The notes: generated by a model from the sequence alone, not told the origin. 48,906 bases of DNA from Flavobacteriales bacterium (GCA_947444925.1 CANFBW010000022.1:1-48906); one strand, 5' to 3'; numbered from the stretch's first letter, positions 27,148 through 37,185 are shown. Translations and numbers: made by a program.

Positions 27148-27155
27148 TATTTTTG
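27148..27155 (+). promoter_or_regulatory. -7 element of the GT9 gene, leaderless layout
   Basis: TATTTTTG, a perfect TAnnTTTG, six nucleotides before the ATG at 27162; the transcription start would be at or near the start codon. Confidence 0.5.
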
Positions 27156-27161
27156 CTATAC

Positions 27162-28214
27162 ATGGGTTTGAAAATTCACTATTACATCGCCAGCTATAAA
27201 GAAAAGGCCTATTACCTTTTCTCCATCATACTGAGCGCATGGATCAATAGAAGAAAAAAAACGACGCATCCTTTCCAACGAATACTCATTGTTAAACTCG
27301 ACGAAATCGGCGATATGGTTACCGCGCTGCCTGCCTTTGAAGTGCTGCGCCGCTCGCAACCCAATGCGCACATCACCTTGTACTGCAAATCTGTAGTAAA
27401 AAATATTGTGGTCAACGACCCCTGCCTCAACGAAATCATTTGCGATAAAAAAGAGCTGCACGGCAATTACGATTTGATCATTGATCTGCGCAGCAACTGG
27501 CGTATGTTGTGGTTTGCCTTGCTGGCAAGGCCGCTATTGCGCCTCGAACGGGGCAAAATACGCTATCAAAATAAAAAATCGGGAGGGCACAAACACGACG
27601 TGGAAGTAAACTTGCAAATCATGGCGCCCGTGCTGACAGACATACCCGAAAAAGCAATACTGCGCCTACCCATCACTGATGAAGACAAGGCTTTTGCAGC
27701 AGCATTTTGTGTCCAAAACAAGCTGACTTCCTTTGTGCTCTTTCACATAGGGGCGCGGCGTGAAACACGCCAATGGCTACCTGCACGCTATGTCGCCATT
27801 GCTGAGTACCTCCACCAAAAAGGTTTACAAGTGGTGCTTGCCGGTGGCCCCGAAGATGCGCCCCTCAACAACAAAGTCATTGAGCAACTCTCTTTTCCAG
27901 CAATTGACATCGCTGGTAAATGCACACTGTCGCAATTTGCAGCCATTGCCAAACATGCGAAATTGTTTGTTGGAAATGAGAGCGGACCGATGCACCTCGC
28001 TGCTACAGCAAACATTCCTGTGCTCGGTTTATTTGGTCCGGGCATCACAGAAACATTTAGCCCCTACCACGACAAAGGGACTTTCATACACCACAAATTA
28101 GACTGCAACCCATGCGACCAAATACATTGCGTGCGGCCAAACGATCTCTGTATCAACCTAATTACGGTAGATGAAGTGCAACAAAAAATAGAAGATCTAC
28201 TGAAACAAAGCTAA
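27162..28214 (+). CDS. glycosyltransferase family 9 (heptosyltransferase-like)
   Basis: 350 residues. N-terminal region with ILIVKLDEIGDMVTALPAF, the GT9 nucleotide-sugar fold start; C-terminal half with FHIGARRETRQW, VVLAGGPEDAP, FVGNESGPMHLAAT and PVLGLFGPG. These are the signatures of ADP-heptose:LPS heptosyltransferases. It probably adds heptose or a related sugar to lipopolysaccharide core, fitting the ADP-heptose-forming nucleotidyltransferase at 10.3-10.8 kb. A membrane-associated N-terminal segment with aromatic residues precedes the domain. CNPCDQIHCVRP near the end has four Cys. Its stop overlaps the stop of the convergent M23 gene (28211-28214). Confidence 0.9.
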   Translation: MGLKIHYYIASYKEKAYYLFSIILSAWINRRKKTTHPFQRILIVKLDEIGDMVTALPAFEVLRRSQPNAHITLYCKSVVKNIVVNDPCLNEIICDKKELHGNYDLIIDLRSNWRMLWFALLARPLLRLERGKIRYQNKKSGGHKHDVEVNLQIMAPVLTDIPEKAILRLPITDEDKAFAAAFCVQNKLTSFVLFHIGARRETRQWLPARYVAIAEYLHQKGLQVVLAGGPEDAPLNNKVIEQLSFPAIDIAGKCTLSQFAAIAKHAKLFVGNESGPMHLAATANIPVLGLFGPGITETFSPYHDKGTFIHHKLDCNPCDQIHCVRPNDLCINLITVDEVQQKIEDLLKQS

Positions 28215-29047
28215 AAATTCATGTAGCTCGACGGATTGAGTGGTGTTCCATTGAACCACAACTCAAAGTGCAAATGCGGACCGGTGCTTTCTCCGCCCGA
28301 ATTACCAATGATGGCAATCACTTCTCCGGCCTTCGCAAATTGCCCTTCTTTTTTCAAAACCTCAGCATTGTGTTTGTATACCGATATTAAATTGTTGCTG
28401 TGCTGCAAAATAATAGTGTTGCCCGTTTCTGCCGACCACGATGACAAAAGCACCCTTCCGTTTAACGTGGCTTTTACTGCTTCGTTTTTTTGCGTCACAA
28501 TGTCAATGCCGTAATGCTTGTCTTGATAATTAAAATTCTTGGAAATATATCCCGACAAGGGTGAAAAAAAATGAAAATTACCTATTGCACGCATCTGCTC
28601 TGCAGCGGGCTGCAGCACCGGAATTTGAGCTGTGGTCCCTTGCAGACCACTGGAGTCATTTTGTGGAATCCACTCTTCTATCAGCGAATCCAAATGCGAA
28701 TAATACACCTCCTTGCCTTTCAATTGCGCTTCAATATCATCGGCCAAGTGCGCATCTTGCATGATTACCTCTTGTTGCGAACTCGTTAAAAACCCAGGCA
28801 CCATTTTTTGCAGAGGTGTATAGGCCAATATTAAAAATGACAAAGCAAAGATCAGCGCCACTAAAACCAATCCGATACCAATCAAGGAAATCAATCGCGT
28901 TTTCACAAAGAGCAATTCTCCTGTGCCGTGTACCTCTTCCTCAATAACTAAAACGTGCTGTTTTTTCAGCTTGTTCAGTATTTTCTTACTTTTATCGCTT
29001 ACCGCTTCTTTCAAAGTGCTGTTTTGTGTGAAATCAAATTTAGTCAT
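28211..29047 (-). CDS. M23-family metallopeptidase, membrane-anchored
   Basis: 278 residues. A cytoplasmic N-terminus of about 50 residues precedes one membrane segment (about 52-75), then a linker of Gln/Glu-rich sequence and a C-terminal LytM domain. The zinc motif HYGIDIV supplies H and D, and GPHLHFELW supplies the HxH pair, so the domain looks catalytically complete. Such proteins cut or regulate cutting of peptidoglycan cross-links during growth or division. The ATG at 29047 is used instead of a GTG five codons upstream. It is divergent from the PorW gene and convergent with the GT9 gene. Confidence 0.9.
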   Translation of the reverse strand: MTKFDFTQNSTLKEAVSDKSKKILNKLKKQHVLVIEEEVHGTGELLFVKTRLISLIGIGLVLVALIFALSFLILAYTPLQKMVPGFLTSSQQEVIMQDAHLADDIEAQLKGKEVYYSHLDSLIEEWIPQNDSSGLQGTTAQIPVLQPAAEQMRAIGNFHFFSPLSGYISKNFNYQDKHYGIDIVTQKNEAVKATLNGRVLLSSWSAETGNTIILQHSNNLISVYKHNAEVLKKEGQFAKAGEVIAIIGNSGGESTGPHLHFELWFNGTPLNPSSYMNF

Positions 29048-29081
29048 TTGTTGGGAAGGCACATAAATACAAAATTTAAAA

Positions 29082-29089
29082 TATTTTTG
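29082..29089 (+). promoter_or_regulatory. -7 element of the PorW gene
   Basis: TATTTTTG, matching TAnnTTTG, 23 nt before the TTG start at 29113. No clear -33 TTG at the right distance. Confidence 0.45.
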
Positions 29090-29112
29090 CTTCTTTATAG
29101 TTTATACCCTAA

Positions 29113-31680
29113 TTGAAAAAATACAGCGCACATATAGTCCTTCTTGTTGTCACTCTTCTTTGCGCCTGCAGCACTGAGAAAAATGCCTTTCCAAATAAAT
29201 TTTATCACGGCCTCACCACACGCTACAATGTTTACTACAACGCCAATGAAAAGCTTAAAAGCGCTGAAGCCAGCTTGTACAAAAAACACATTGATGACTA
29301 CGACCAACTGCTCGAAATTTATCCCTACGGTAGCGACGCCGCAGCGAAAGAAGTCACTCCCGACTTAGACGTTGCTATTAAAAAAGCCTCCAAAGCCATC
29401 GCCAAACACAGCATGCGCTTTAAAATAAAAAGAAAAGGAGAAAGTAAAACAGAAGACACCGAGGTGAATCCCTTTATCGACGACTCCTACTTCGTACTTG
29501 CAAAAGCTTATTTTTTTAAACGCGAATACAAAGAAGCCGCCGAAACATTTGAATACATCGCCAAAGAATACCACTACAAAAAAATAAAATACGACGCCCT
29601 CATCTGGCTCATTAAAACCTACATCGCAGCTGAGCAATACGAGGAGGCGCGACAAAAAATTGACCTGCTTCAAGCCGACAAAAATCTTCCAAAGGCTAAA
29701 AAAAGCGATTATTTCGCTGTGCGCGCCGCTTACTTTATTCGCACCAACGACCACAAAGAAGCAGTAAAAGCTTTGCAAGAGGCTGTGCTGTTTTCAAAAA
29801 AAGGAAAAAACAAACATAGGTGGACCTACATTCTCGCGCAATTGTATTTGCAAAACCATCAGTACAAAGAAGCGGTGCTCAATTTTAAAAAAGTGGCTGA
29901 TGCGAGTGTGAAATACGAAATGGAATTCAATGCGCGCATTCACATGGCGCTTTGCCACACCGAAGGGCAAAGCGTTGAGGGCTACATTCGCGATTTGATG
30001 AAACTCGCAAAAGACGAAAAAAACAAAGAATACCTCGATCAAATTCACTTTGCCATTGCACAACTCTACCTAAAAGAAAAAGAAAAAGAAAAAGCGGCTG
30101 AACATTTTCTGCTCGCAGCACACAACAGCACTAACAATCCAAAACAAAAAGCATTGGCCTTCCTCGCGCTGGCCGATATGAATTTTGCAAAATCAAACTA
30201 TGTTACCGCATCAGCATATTACGACAGCACAATGCTCGTGCTGCCTGCAACGCATCCAGCGTACGACAAAACATTAATCAAAAAGAACTCACTCACTGAC
30301 ATTGTAAAACAAGTAGAAATCATTCACACGCAAGACAGCTTGCAGCAACTTGCTTCCCTTCCTGAGCCACAACGTCTCAAAAAAATTGACAAAATGATTG
30401 CTGCCGTCTCTGAAAAAGAAGACCGAGCCAGCGAACAAATAATGTTGAAAGAAGCTGCCGCAACGCAACAGGCACTCAACGAACCTTCTGATGCCAATGC
30501 AAAATGGTACTTCTACAATCCCAAATTGATCTCAGGCGGACAGGCAAAATTTACCGTTATTTGGGGCCAGCGTACACTTGAAGACAATTGGCGGCGCAAA
30601 AGCAAGGTAAGTGCAGCGTTTGGCGCCGATACTGACGATGCCCAAAGCAATAGCAATACAACAGCTAGCAGCGACAATAAAAAAACAAGAGAATACTATC
30701 TCAGTGCGCTGCCCCTAACCGATACTGCACTTGCGCTATCTAAAAGCAAAATGATTGACGCCTACTTCAAACTCGGTGCTCTATACAAAGACAACCTTGA
30801 AGACGACGCAGCGGCAATAAAGACGTTTGAAGAAATGAACAGCAAATTTCCAAACAATAGCAATGCCCTCAAATCCTATTATCTTTTGTACAGAGCACAC
30901 CTCAAATTGGGGCAAATCGACAAGGCCAACCATTACAAAACGCTCATCAACAATGATTTTCCTAATAGTGAATACGCTGCATTGCTCAACAAAAAAGACG
31001 ACAGCAAGGAAGAAGCACAACAAAAAGCACACGTCAACGCACAATACGAACAATTGCTTGCTGAATACAAAGCAGGGCACTTTGCGGCCGTCATCACTGA
31101 AGTTCAAAATATCAATGCTGCATACAAAAACAACGCACTTGAAGCTCAATTCGAATTACTCAAAGCCTTCGCCATAGGACAAACAAAGGGTGTTGAAGAA
31201 TTCAAAAAGGCCTTGCTTCTTGTTAAAAGTGGATATGTAGGTTCCGATGCTGCAAATTCAGCAGCCGACGTTATCGCCAATATGAGTGCTGCTGCTCCCG
31301 CAAGTAATCCTAAAATATATACCGCCAATAAAACCGAAGAACATTACTTTATCGTCATTGCCGACGAAAATACCAGCGATGTAAAAGCATTAGAAAAAAA
31401 CATTTCTGATTTTTGCACCAAATATTACGCCCTTGAAAACTTACAACAACAAAGCATTATTTGGGAAGAAAGCAAAAAGGCCATCGTCATCAAAACCTTC
31501 CGTAAAAATGAAACGATGATGGATTTCTACAAAAGCATCAATACCAATGTGCTTTCTACTTATCCCAATATCGGCAAAGACTATTTCCCTATCTCAGTGA
31601 CCAACTACGTTGCATTCTACAAAAATAAAAATGTAACACAGTACTACGATTTCTTCGTTAGCGAATACACTGAAAAATAA
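29113..31680 (+). CDS. porW: type IX secretion system TPR lipoprotein PorW/SprE
   Basis: 855 residues. Signal peptide with lipobox CAC (C19) followed by STEKNAF; then the family-specific TRYNVYYNANEKL and many TPR-like helical repeats (for example YKEAAETFEYIAKEY, YKEAVLNFKKVA, EKAAEHFLLAA) across most of the protein. Length and architecture fit PorW/SprE, which is needed for type IX secretion and, in gliding species, motility. The identification rests on this pattern and would benefit from a search. The start must be TTG: the codon just before it is an in-frame TAA, and no ATG follows until after the signal region. It stands alone as a transcription unit. Confidence 0.78.
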   Translation: MKKYSAHIVLLVVTLLCACSTEKNAFPNKFYHGLTTRYNVYYNANEKLKSAEASLYKKHIDDYDQLLEIYPYGSDAAAKEVTPDLDVAIKKASKAIAKHSMRFKIKRKGESKTEDTEVNPFIDDSYFVLAKAYFFKREYKEAAETFEYIAKEYHYKKIKYDALIWLIKTYIAAEQYEEARQKIDLLQADKNLPKAKKSDYFAVRAAYFIRTNDHKEAVKALQEAVLFSKKGKNKHRWTYILAQLYLQNHQYKEAVLNFKKVADASVKYEMEFNARIHMALCHTEGQSVEGYIRDLMKLAKDEKNKEYLDQIHFAIAQLYLKEKEKEKAAEHFLLAAHNSTNNPKQKALAFLALADMNFAKSNYVTASAYYDSTMLVLPATHPAYDKTLIKKNSLTDIVKQVEIIHTQDSLQQLASLPEPQRLKKIDKMIAAVSEKEDRASEQIMLKEAAATQQALNEPSDANAKWYFYNPKLISGGQAKFTVIWGQRTLEDNWRRKSKVSAAFGADTDDAQSNSNTTASSDNKKTREYYLSALPLTDTALALSKSKMIDAYFKLGALYKDNLEDDAAAIKTFEEMNSKFPNNSNALKSYYLLYRAHLKLGQIDKANHYKTLINNDFPNSEYAALLNKKDDSKEEAQQKAHVNAQYEQLLAEYKAGHFAAVITEVQNINAAYKNNALEAQFELLKAFAIGQTKGVEEFKKALLLVKSGYVGSDAANSAADVIANMSAAAPASNPKIYTANKTEEHYFIVIADENTSDVKALEKNISDFCTKYYALENLQQQSIIWEESKKAIVIKTFRKNETMMDFYKSINTNVLSTYPNIGKDYFPISVTNYVAFYKNKNVTQYYDFFVSEYTEK

Positions 31681-31703
31681 GCACATCCCCCTATAATTAA
31701 GGC

Positions 31704-31731
31704 TTTCAAAAAGCGCCATCGCTTTTTGAAA
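31704..31731. other. strong hairpin after porW, possible terminator
   Basis: Perfect 12-bp stem TTTCAAAAAGCG / CGCTTTTTGAAA with a CCAT loop, 23 nt after the porW stop. No separate T-run follows, so it is not a textbook terminator; the T-run is inside the right arm. It could stop transcription in both directions or stabilise the 3' end. The rest of the gap up to 31871 shows nothing else I can name. Confidence 0.5.
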
Positions 31732-31871
31732 CGTAAATTTATGCGTTTAGTAGTCCGGCCGAAAGGACAACTTAAGACCATTTCCGAACAAAACACACCC
31801 GTCACAAGCGCCACTGCACCCTACCTTTCACCAAGGAAAAAACAAGGCTCGTAGCGAAAAAATTAACTTCT

Positions 31872-33572
31872 ATGTACAAAATAAAACTGTTCACCACCTG
31901 CTTACTTTTGCAAATATTCGTCCTACAGGCACAATCCGAACCGGGTTTTTTGCACGCCAACGGTACCAATATCGTCAACAACAAGGGCAATTATTTGCTA
32001 AAATCCATCAACCTCGGCAACTACATGTTGCAAGAAGGCTATATGTTAAACCTCGGCAGCGCCTACCAACACATCGTTATGCAAAAAATTGCCGACCTTG
32101 TTGGCACTGCCCAACGCAATGAATTTTACAATGCGTATTACAACAACTACATCACCAAAGCCGACATCGACAGCATTTCAAAATGGGGTTTCAACTCCAT
32201 CCGCTTGCCCATGCATTACCAACTCTTTACCACTTTGGGCAAAGCACAATCATTTCATGAACAAGGTTTTGCCCTTGTTGATCAACTTCTACAATGGTGC
32301 AAAGAAAAAAACCTGTATTTAATTCTCGACTTGCATGCCGTGCCAGGGGGACAAAACAGTGGCGACATTTGCGACTATGATAAAACAAAACCCTCTCTTT
32401 GGGAAAGTGAAGAAAACCGCGCGCAAACCATTTTGCTTTGGAAAGAATTTGCCCGCCGCTATGCCAAAGAAGAATACATTGGAGGTTATGATGTTATCAA
32501 TGAAACCAACTGGGAATTGGGCAACAACGAAGCCCTTGCAAAACTTATGAAAGACATAACAAAGGCCATCCGAAGTGTTGATCAACAACATCTTATTTTT
32601 GTTGAAGGCAACCGATACGCTAATGATTTCAATGGCCTCACCCCAAAATGGGACAACAATATGGCCTACAGCTTTCACAAATATTGGAACGACGTCACGC
32701 CCGAATCCATAGCATGGATACTTAAAATAAGAGAAGAGCAAAACGCGCCCATTTGGTGCGGTGAATTTGGCGAAAACTCAAATCATTGGATAGCAGAAAG
32801 TGTTGATCTGTTTGCGCAACACAACATCGGCTGGGCCATTTGGCCTTACAAAAAAATGGATTCGCCCCGCGGGATCTCTTCCTTTGCTGCGCCTTCACAT
32901 TGGTCGTCGCTCGCCGCTTACCTTAAGGGGGAAGGCCCCCTGATTGACCCTGCGCTGGCACAGTCCATCCTCAACGAAATGCTCGAAAACATAAAGGCTC
33001 AAAACTGCAGCATCAACTATGGCTACCTCTACGCTTTATTTCACCAAAACAATAGTGCACAGCCGCACTTGCCTATCACCCTTCCTGGCAAAATATACGC
33101 CTTCCACTACGACGAAGGGAAAAATGGCACAGCCTATTGCGACTCCCTCTACCAAACCGATGAATACGGCGCTGCAGGAGGGATGGGTCACGAAATCTGG
33201 AATGCCGGAAAAATTGCCAGAAACGATGGTGTTGACCTGCGTTATTCAGAAAGCGAAAAAGCAATTTTAGTGGCTGAAACCTCAAACAATGAATGGCTAC
33301 AGTACACCGTTTACGTTGCCCAAAGTGATTCGTTTATGGTACAGATACGCACCGCAGGAAAAGCAGGAAAAATCTCGCTGTCTTGCGACGGAAGCAACCT
33401 CATCAATTGTCAAGCAATCCCATCAACGGCAAACGCTGAAACGTGGGTAGATAGCAATTTGAAAACAATTGCTTTGAGCAAAGGACGGCACGTATTGCGG
33501 GTCTACACTGTAAATGGTGGATACGACATCAGCTACTTGAATTGTACTGTGGCTGAAAAAAAAGCCAAATAA
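31872..33572 (+). CDS. secreted GH5 glycanase with C-terminal CBM6 domain
   Basis: 566 residues. Signal peptide (about 1-20, VLQAQ). GH5 cellulase-type domain to about residue 370, with acid/base E211 (VINETNW), nucleophile E298 (CGEFGEN), LDLHAVPGGQN and FHKYWND. The C-terminal part (about 405-562), with GGMGHEIWNAGK, NNEWLQYTVYV and GRHVLRVYTVNGGYDI, is a CBM6-like carbohydrate-binding domain. It probably cuts beta-1,4 or beta-1,3-linked glucans or mannans; substrate unknown. No T9SS sorting domain is present at the C-terminus, so export is expected to end in the periplasm. No polysaccharide utilisation genes are adjacent. Confidence 0.9.
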   Translation: MYKIKLFTTCLLLQIFVLQAQSEPGFLHANGTNIVNNKGNYLLKSINLGNYMLQEGYMLNLGSAYQHIVMQKIADLVGTAQRNEFYNAYYNNYITKADIDSISKWGFNSIRLPMHYQLFTTLGKAQSFHEQGFALVDQLLQWCKEKNLYLILDLHAVPGGQNSGDICDYDKTKPSLWESEENRAQTILLWKEFARRYAKEEYIGGYDVINETNWELGNNEALAKLMKDITKAIRSVDQQHLIFVEGNRYANDFNGLTPKWDNNMAYSFHKYWNDVTPESIAWILKIREEQNAPIWCGEFGENSNHWIAESVDLFAQHNIGWAIWPYKKMDSPRGISSFAAPSHWSSLAAYLKGEGPLIDPALAQSILNEMLENIKAQNCSINYGYLYALFHQNNSAQPHLPITLPGKIYAFHYDEGKNGTAYCDSLYQTDEYGAAGGMGHEIWNAGKIARNDGVDLRYSESEKAILVAETSNNEWLQYTVYVAQSDSFMVQIRTAGKAGKISLSCDGSNLINCQAIPSTANAETWVDSNLKTIALSKGRHVLRVYTVNGGYDISYLNCTVAEKKAK

Positions 33573-33583
33573 ATCGCAAACTG

Positions 33584-35629
33584 CTATCTCACGCCGCCAC
33601 CGTTTTCCATAGCCTTTTCGGGCGCTACAAAACACAATTCGCCCTTGCTGTTTTCGGCCATGAGTATCATTCCTTGCGACTCAATGCCTTTGATGTTGCG
33701 CGGAGCGAGGTTCACCAAAATACTCACTTGCTGTCCTATGATGTCTTCAGGTTTATAATGCTCAGCGATGCCTGAAACCACAGTGCGCTGATCGATACCT
33801 GTATCAATTTTTAGTTTAAGCAACTTTGCCGTTTTGGGTACTTTTTCTGCTTCTACGATGGTACCAATGCGGATGTCCATTTTTGAAAACTCTTCAAATG
33901 AAACATTCTCCTTTTGCGGTACGACACTGACGGTGGCTTCTTGCGCTACAGCGCGTGACGCTTTTAATTTTTCCAGTTGCGCAGTCATCGCATCGTCTTC
34001 AATTTTCGTGAACAAGAGTTGTGGTGTGGCTATTGTAAATCCATCGGTCAACAAAAAATCGGCTTCAGCGGTACTCCACTCTGAATTCGAAATCCCCAGC
34101 CATCGCGCCATTTTCAGCGTGGTTTCAGGTAAAAACGGACTGCCCAATACGGAGATTTTTGCTGCGATTTCCAATGCAATGCGCAATATCGTTCCTACTC
34201 TTTCCGGATTTTCCTTGATCTTCCAAGGCTCAGTATCTGCCAAATATTTATTGCCCAAATTCGATAACTTCATCAACTCTGAACAGGCTTCGCGGAAGCG
34301 AAATTTATCAAGACTGTCGGCAATCTTAGTATTGAATTCTTTGGCTTGCGCCAAAGTGTTTTTGTCAAGGTCTTCCAGCGCCTCCAAGGCAGGCACAGCA
34401 CCATTGAAAAACTTATGCGTGAGCACAAAAGCACGGTTCACAAAATTGCCCAAATTGGCCGCCAACTCGTTGTTGTTTTTGGCTTGAAAATCTTTCCAAG
34501 TAAAGTCGGCATCTTTAGTTTCGGGCATATTGGAACAAAGCGCATAACGCAGCACATCCGTTTTATCGGGGAAATCAAGTAAAAATTCATGCAGCCACAC
34601 TGCCCAGTTTCCAGAGGTAGAAAATTTTTCTCCTTCCAAATTCAAAAACTCATTCGCCGGCACATTGTCAGGCAAAATATAATCGCCGAAAAGCTGAAGC
34701 ATCGACGGAAAAATAATGCAGTGAAAAACAATATTGTCTTTGCCAATAAAGTGTATCAATTTAGAATTCCCTTCCTTCTTCCAATAATCTTCCCACTTGC
34801 GCGTAGGATCATTTTTCAACAATTCCTGCGTAAAAGAAATATAGCCAATCGGAGCGTCAAACCATACGTACAGCACTTTTCCTTCACCACCCGCCACCGG
34901 AACAGGAATGCCCCAATCTAAATCGCGCGTGATGGCGCGGGGATGCAAACCACTTTCCAACCAGCTTTTGCACTGACCGTAAACATTGACCTTCCAGTCT
35001 TTGTGCTCTTCCAATATCCATTGCTTGAGCCATGGTTCGTATTGATCCAAAGGCAAAAACCAATGCTTCGTTTGTTTTAATACAGGTTTGTTTCCACTTA
35101 AAGCCGACTTTGGATCAATCAAGTCGGTGGCATTTAAAGTTGTTCCACACTTCTCACATTGGTCGCCATAGGCCTTCTCATTTGCGCAATGCGGACAAGT
35201 ACCGGTAATGTATCTGTCGGCCAAAAATTGATTGTTCGCCTCATCGTAATATTGCTCGGTCACCTGCTCTGTGAAAGCGCCCTCGCTGTGCAGTTTCACA
35301 AATAAATCCGACGCTGTTTTGCGGTGCGTAGGAGAAGTTGTTTTTGAAAACACATCAAGCGTTATACCCAATTGCTTCAGTGATGCGTCAATGATGTTGT
35401 GGTATTTATCCACCACTTCCTGCGGACTCACGCCCTCATTTTTAGCCTTGATGGTAATGGGCACACCGTGCTCATCGGTGCCACCAATAAAAACGACATC
35501 TTCTTTTTTGGCGCGCAAATAGCGCACATAAATATCGGCCGGAATGTAAACTCCCGCCACGTGACCCAGGTGCAAAGGGCCGTTGGCGTATGGTAAAGCA
35601 GTGGTAATGGTATAGCGTTGTTTTGTCAT
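33584..35629 (-). CDS. metG: methionyl-tRNA synthetase
   Basis: 681 residues, long form. HLGH at 20-23 ([10 protein letters not shown]), a knuckle-type zinc module [18 protein letters not shown], the KMSKS equivalent written KFSTS, and a C-terminal Trbp111/EMAP-like tRNA-binding domain ([16 protein letters not shown] to the end). All parts of the catalytic enzyme are present. The ATG at 35629 gives the normal N-terminus [17 protein letters not shown]; a 72-residue extension would run antisense into the LD-carboxypeptidase gene. The promoter box TATCTTTG ends four nucleotides before the ATG, a leaderless layout. Confidence 0.97.
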   Translation of the reverse strand: MTKQRYTITTALPYANGPLHLGHVAGVYIPADIYVRYLRAKKEDVVFIGGTDEHGVPITIKAKNEGVSPQEVVDKYHNIIDASLKQLGITLDVFSKTTSPTHRKTASDLFVKLHSEGAFTEQVTEQYYDEANNQFLADRYITGTCPHCANEKAYGDQCEKCGTTLNATDLIDPKSALSGNKPVLKQTKHWFLPLDQYEPWLKQWILEEHKDWKVNVYGQCKSWLESGLHPRAITRDLDWGIPVPVAGGEGKVLYVWFDAPIGYISFTQELLKNDPTRKWEDYWKKEGNSKLIHFIGKDNIVFHCIIFPSMLQLFGDYILPDNVPANEFLNLEGEKFSTSGNWAVWLHEFLLDFPDKTDVLRYALCSNMPETKDADFTWKDFQAKNNNELAANLGNFVNRAFVLTHKFFNGAVPALEALEDLDKNTLAQAKEFNTKIADSLDKFRFREACSELMKLSNLGNKYLADTEPWKIKENPERVGTILRIALEIAAKISVLGSPFLPETTLKMARWLGISNSEWSTAEADFLLTDGFTIATPQLLFTKIEDDAMTAQLEKLKASRAVAQEATVSVVPQKENVSFEEFSKMDIRIGTIVEAEKVPKTAKLLKLKIDTGIDQRTVVSGIAEHYKPEDIIGQQVSILVNLAPRNIKGIESQGMILMAENSKGELCFVAPEKAMENGGGVR

Positions 35630-35633
35630 GTGG

Positions 35634-35673
35634 CAAAGATAAAATTTTCTGTTCCTCAAATTCAATATATTTG
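35634..35673. promoter_or_regulatory. overlapping divergent promoters of metG and the LD-carboxypeptidase gene
   Basis: Minus strand: TTG at 35665-35663, 21 nt before TATCTTTG at 35641-35634 (metG). Plus strand: TATATTTG at 35666-35673 (LD-carboxypeptidase, ATG 16 nt later). The metG -33 region abuts the other gene's -7 box, so the two promoters probably compete. Confidence 0.6.
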
Positions 35674-35689
35674 TGCAACAAATATTTCT

Positions 35690-36583
35690 ATGAAAATACC
35701 CTTCCTCAAAGCCAACGACAAAGTCGCCATCATGGCGCCGGCAAAACAAATTGCACGTACTGAAATTGATGTAGCGGTGAAAACGCTTATCGATTGGGGA
35801 CTGCAGGTGGTGGTAGGCGAAACCATCGACAGCAAATACTTTCAATTTTCAGCGCCCAAAGAACAGCGATTGGACGAGCTGCAAGCGTTAATGGACGATC
35901 CTGACATCAAGGCCATCTTTTTTGCACGCGGCGGTTATGGATCCATACAAATTATTGACAACCTCGATTTAAAGGCCTTCAAAAAAAACCCGAAGTGGCT
36001 CATCGGATTCAGTGACATCACTGTGTTTCATGCGCACTTGCACAGCAAAATTGCCGCCACAACCCTTCATGCAACAATGCCGCTGAACTTTGAAAAAAAT
36101 TCCAAAGAATCCCTTTCTACCCTCAAAGAAGCGCTGTTCAAGGGAAAAATGAAATACGAGTTGAAGAGCAAACACAAATTGAACCGCAAAGGAAAAGGCA
36201 AAGGAGAGATCGTGGGCGGCAATTTGTCTATTTTATACAGCCTGCTTGGATCTAAATCTTTTCCGAATTTAAAAGGAAAAATCCTGTTCATCGAAGACTT
36301 AAACGAATACTACTACCATCTCGACAGAATGATGTACGCTTTAAAAAGAGCAGGCGCACTCAAAGATCTAAAAGGCTTGATCGTTGGACAGTTTAGCGAC
36401 ATGCAAGAAGCGGCTTTGCCCTTCGATAAAAACAGCGAAGAGATCATTTACGACGCTGTAAAAGACTACAAATTCCCTGTGTACTTTAATTTTCCAGCGG
36501 GACACGTGAGCGACAACCGCGCACTGATTTTTGGAAAAGCAGTCAAAATAGAAGTGGGTGTTAAGGGATTTTCTTTGGGCTAA
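35690..36583 (+). CDS. LD-carboxypeptidase (peptidase family S66)
   Basis: 297 residues, the usual length. The catalytic triad is visible as S108 in GFSDIT, E202 in FIEDLNE and H272 in GHVSDN. Family members remove the terminal D-amino acid from muropeptide tetrapeptides during murein recycling in the cytoplasm, or cleave related peptides. The ATG at 35690 gives the family N-terminus. The stop lies 11 nt from the stop of the convergent riboflavin synthase gene. Confidence 0.92.
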   Translation: MKIPFLKANDKVAIMAPAKQIARTEIDVAVKTLIDWGLQVVVGETIDSKYFQFSAPKEQRLDELQALMDDPDIKAIFFARGGYGSIQIIDNLDLKAFKKNPKWLIGFSDITVFHAHLHSKIAATTLHATMPLNFEKNSKESLSTLKEALFKGKMKYELKSKHKLNRKGKGKGEIVGGNLSILYSLLGSKSFPNLKGKILFIEDLNEYYYHLDRMMYALKRAGALKDLKGLIVGQFSDMQEAALPFDKNSEEIIYDAVKDYKFPVYFNFPAGHVSDNRALIFGKAVKIEVGVKGFSLG

Positions 36584-36594
36584 TAAAGGGTTGG

Positions 36595-37185
36595 TCAAAT
36601 TTTTCCCATCATTTTAGCTACATATTTTCCAATGATGTCAAATTCCAAATTGACCACAGTGCCCTTCTCAATAAACTGAAAATTGGTGTGTTCGTGCGTA
36701 TACGGAATGATGCATACTGAAAATGAATCGTCCTTAGAGTCAACCACAGTAAGGCTTACGCCGTTTACACAAACCGAACCTTTTTCCACTGTGATGTCGT
36801 GCACGTGTTTTTTGGCATATCGAAAAGTGAACTTCCAGCTGCCGTCGAGAAAAAGCTTGTCGGTGCATTCAGCAGTAGTATCAACATGACCTTGCACAAT
36901 ATGCCCATCCAATGGTTTTGCTAAAGTGAGGCAACGCTCAAGATTTACGGTATCGCCAACTTTCCACGTCGACAAAGATGTTTTTTGCAAAGTTTCGTCG
37001 ATCGCCGTTACGCGATAGTTGTCACTCAGCAATTCCACCACCGTCAAGCAAACACCGTTGTGCGCAATACTTTGATCAATTTTTATCTCATTTAAAAAGG
37101 GCGCTTGAATGAAAAAATGCTTGTTGCTTTTTTCGCTTTCAATCTTCACTATTTTTGCTGTTGCTTCTACTATTCCTGTAAACAT
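36595..37185 (-). CDS. ribE: riboflavin synthase, alpha subunit
   Basis: Dismutates two 6,7-dimethyl-8-ribityllumazine molecules to riboflavin. 196 residues comprising two lumazine-binding repeats: MFTGIVEATAKI ... GVCLTV and GHIVQGHVD ... GVSLTVV. The ATG at 37185 gives the invariant MFTGIVE N-terminus; a longer reading to 37263 would overlap the next gene. I see no FMN riboswitch in the 52-nt gap before it. The symbol ribE follows Gram-negative usage; ribC is also used. Confidence 0.96.
   Translation of the reverse strand: MFTGIVEATAKIVKIESEKSNKHFFIQAPFLNEIKIDQSIAHNGVCLTVVELLSDNYRVTAIDETLQKTSLSTWKVGDTVNLERCLTLAKPLDGHIVQGHVDTTAECTDKLFLDGSWKFTFRYAKKHVHDITVEKGSVCVNGVSLTVVDSKDDSFSVCIIPYTHEHTNFQFIEKGTVVNLEFDIIGKYVAKMMGKI

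Noticed and set aside
35630-35845. 72-residue N-terminal extension of metG
   Set aside because: It overlaps the start of the LD-carboxypeptidase gene, contains the promoter and does not resemble the enzyme.
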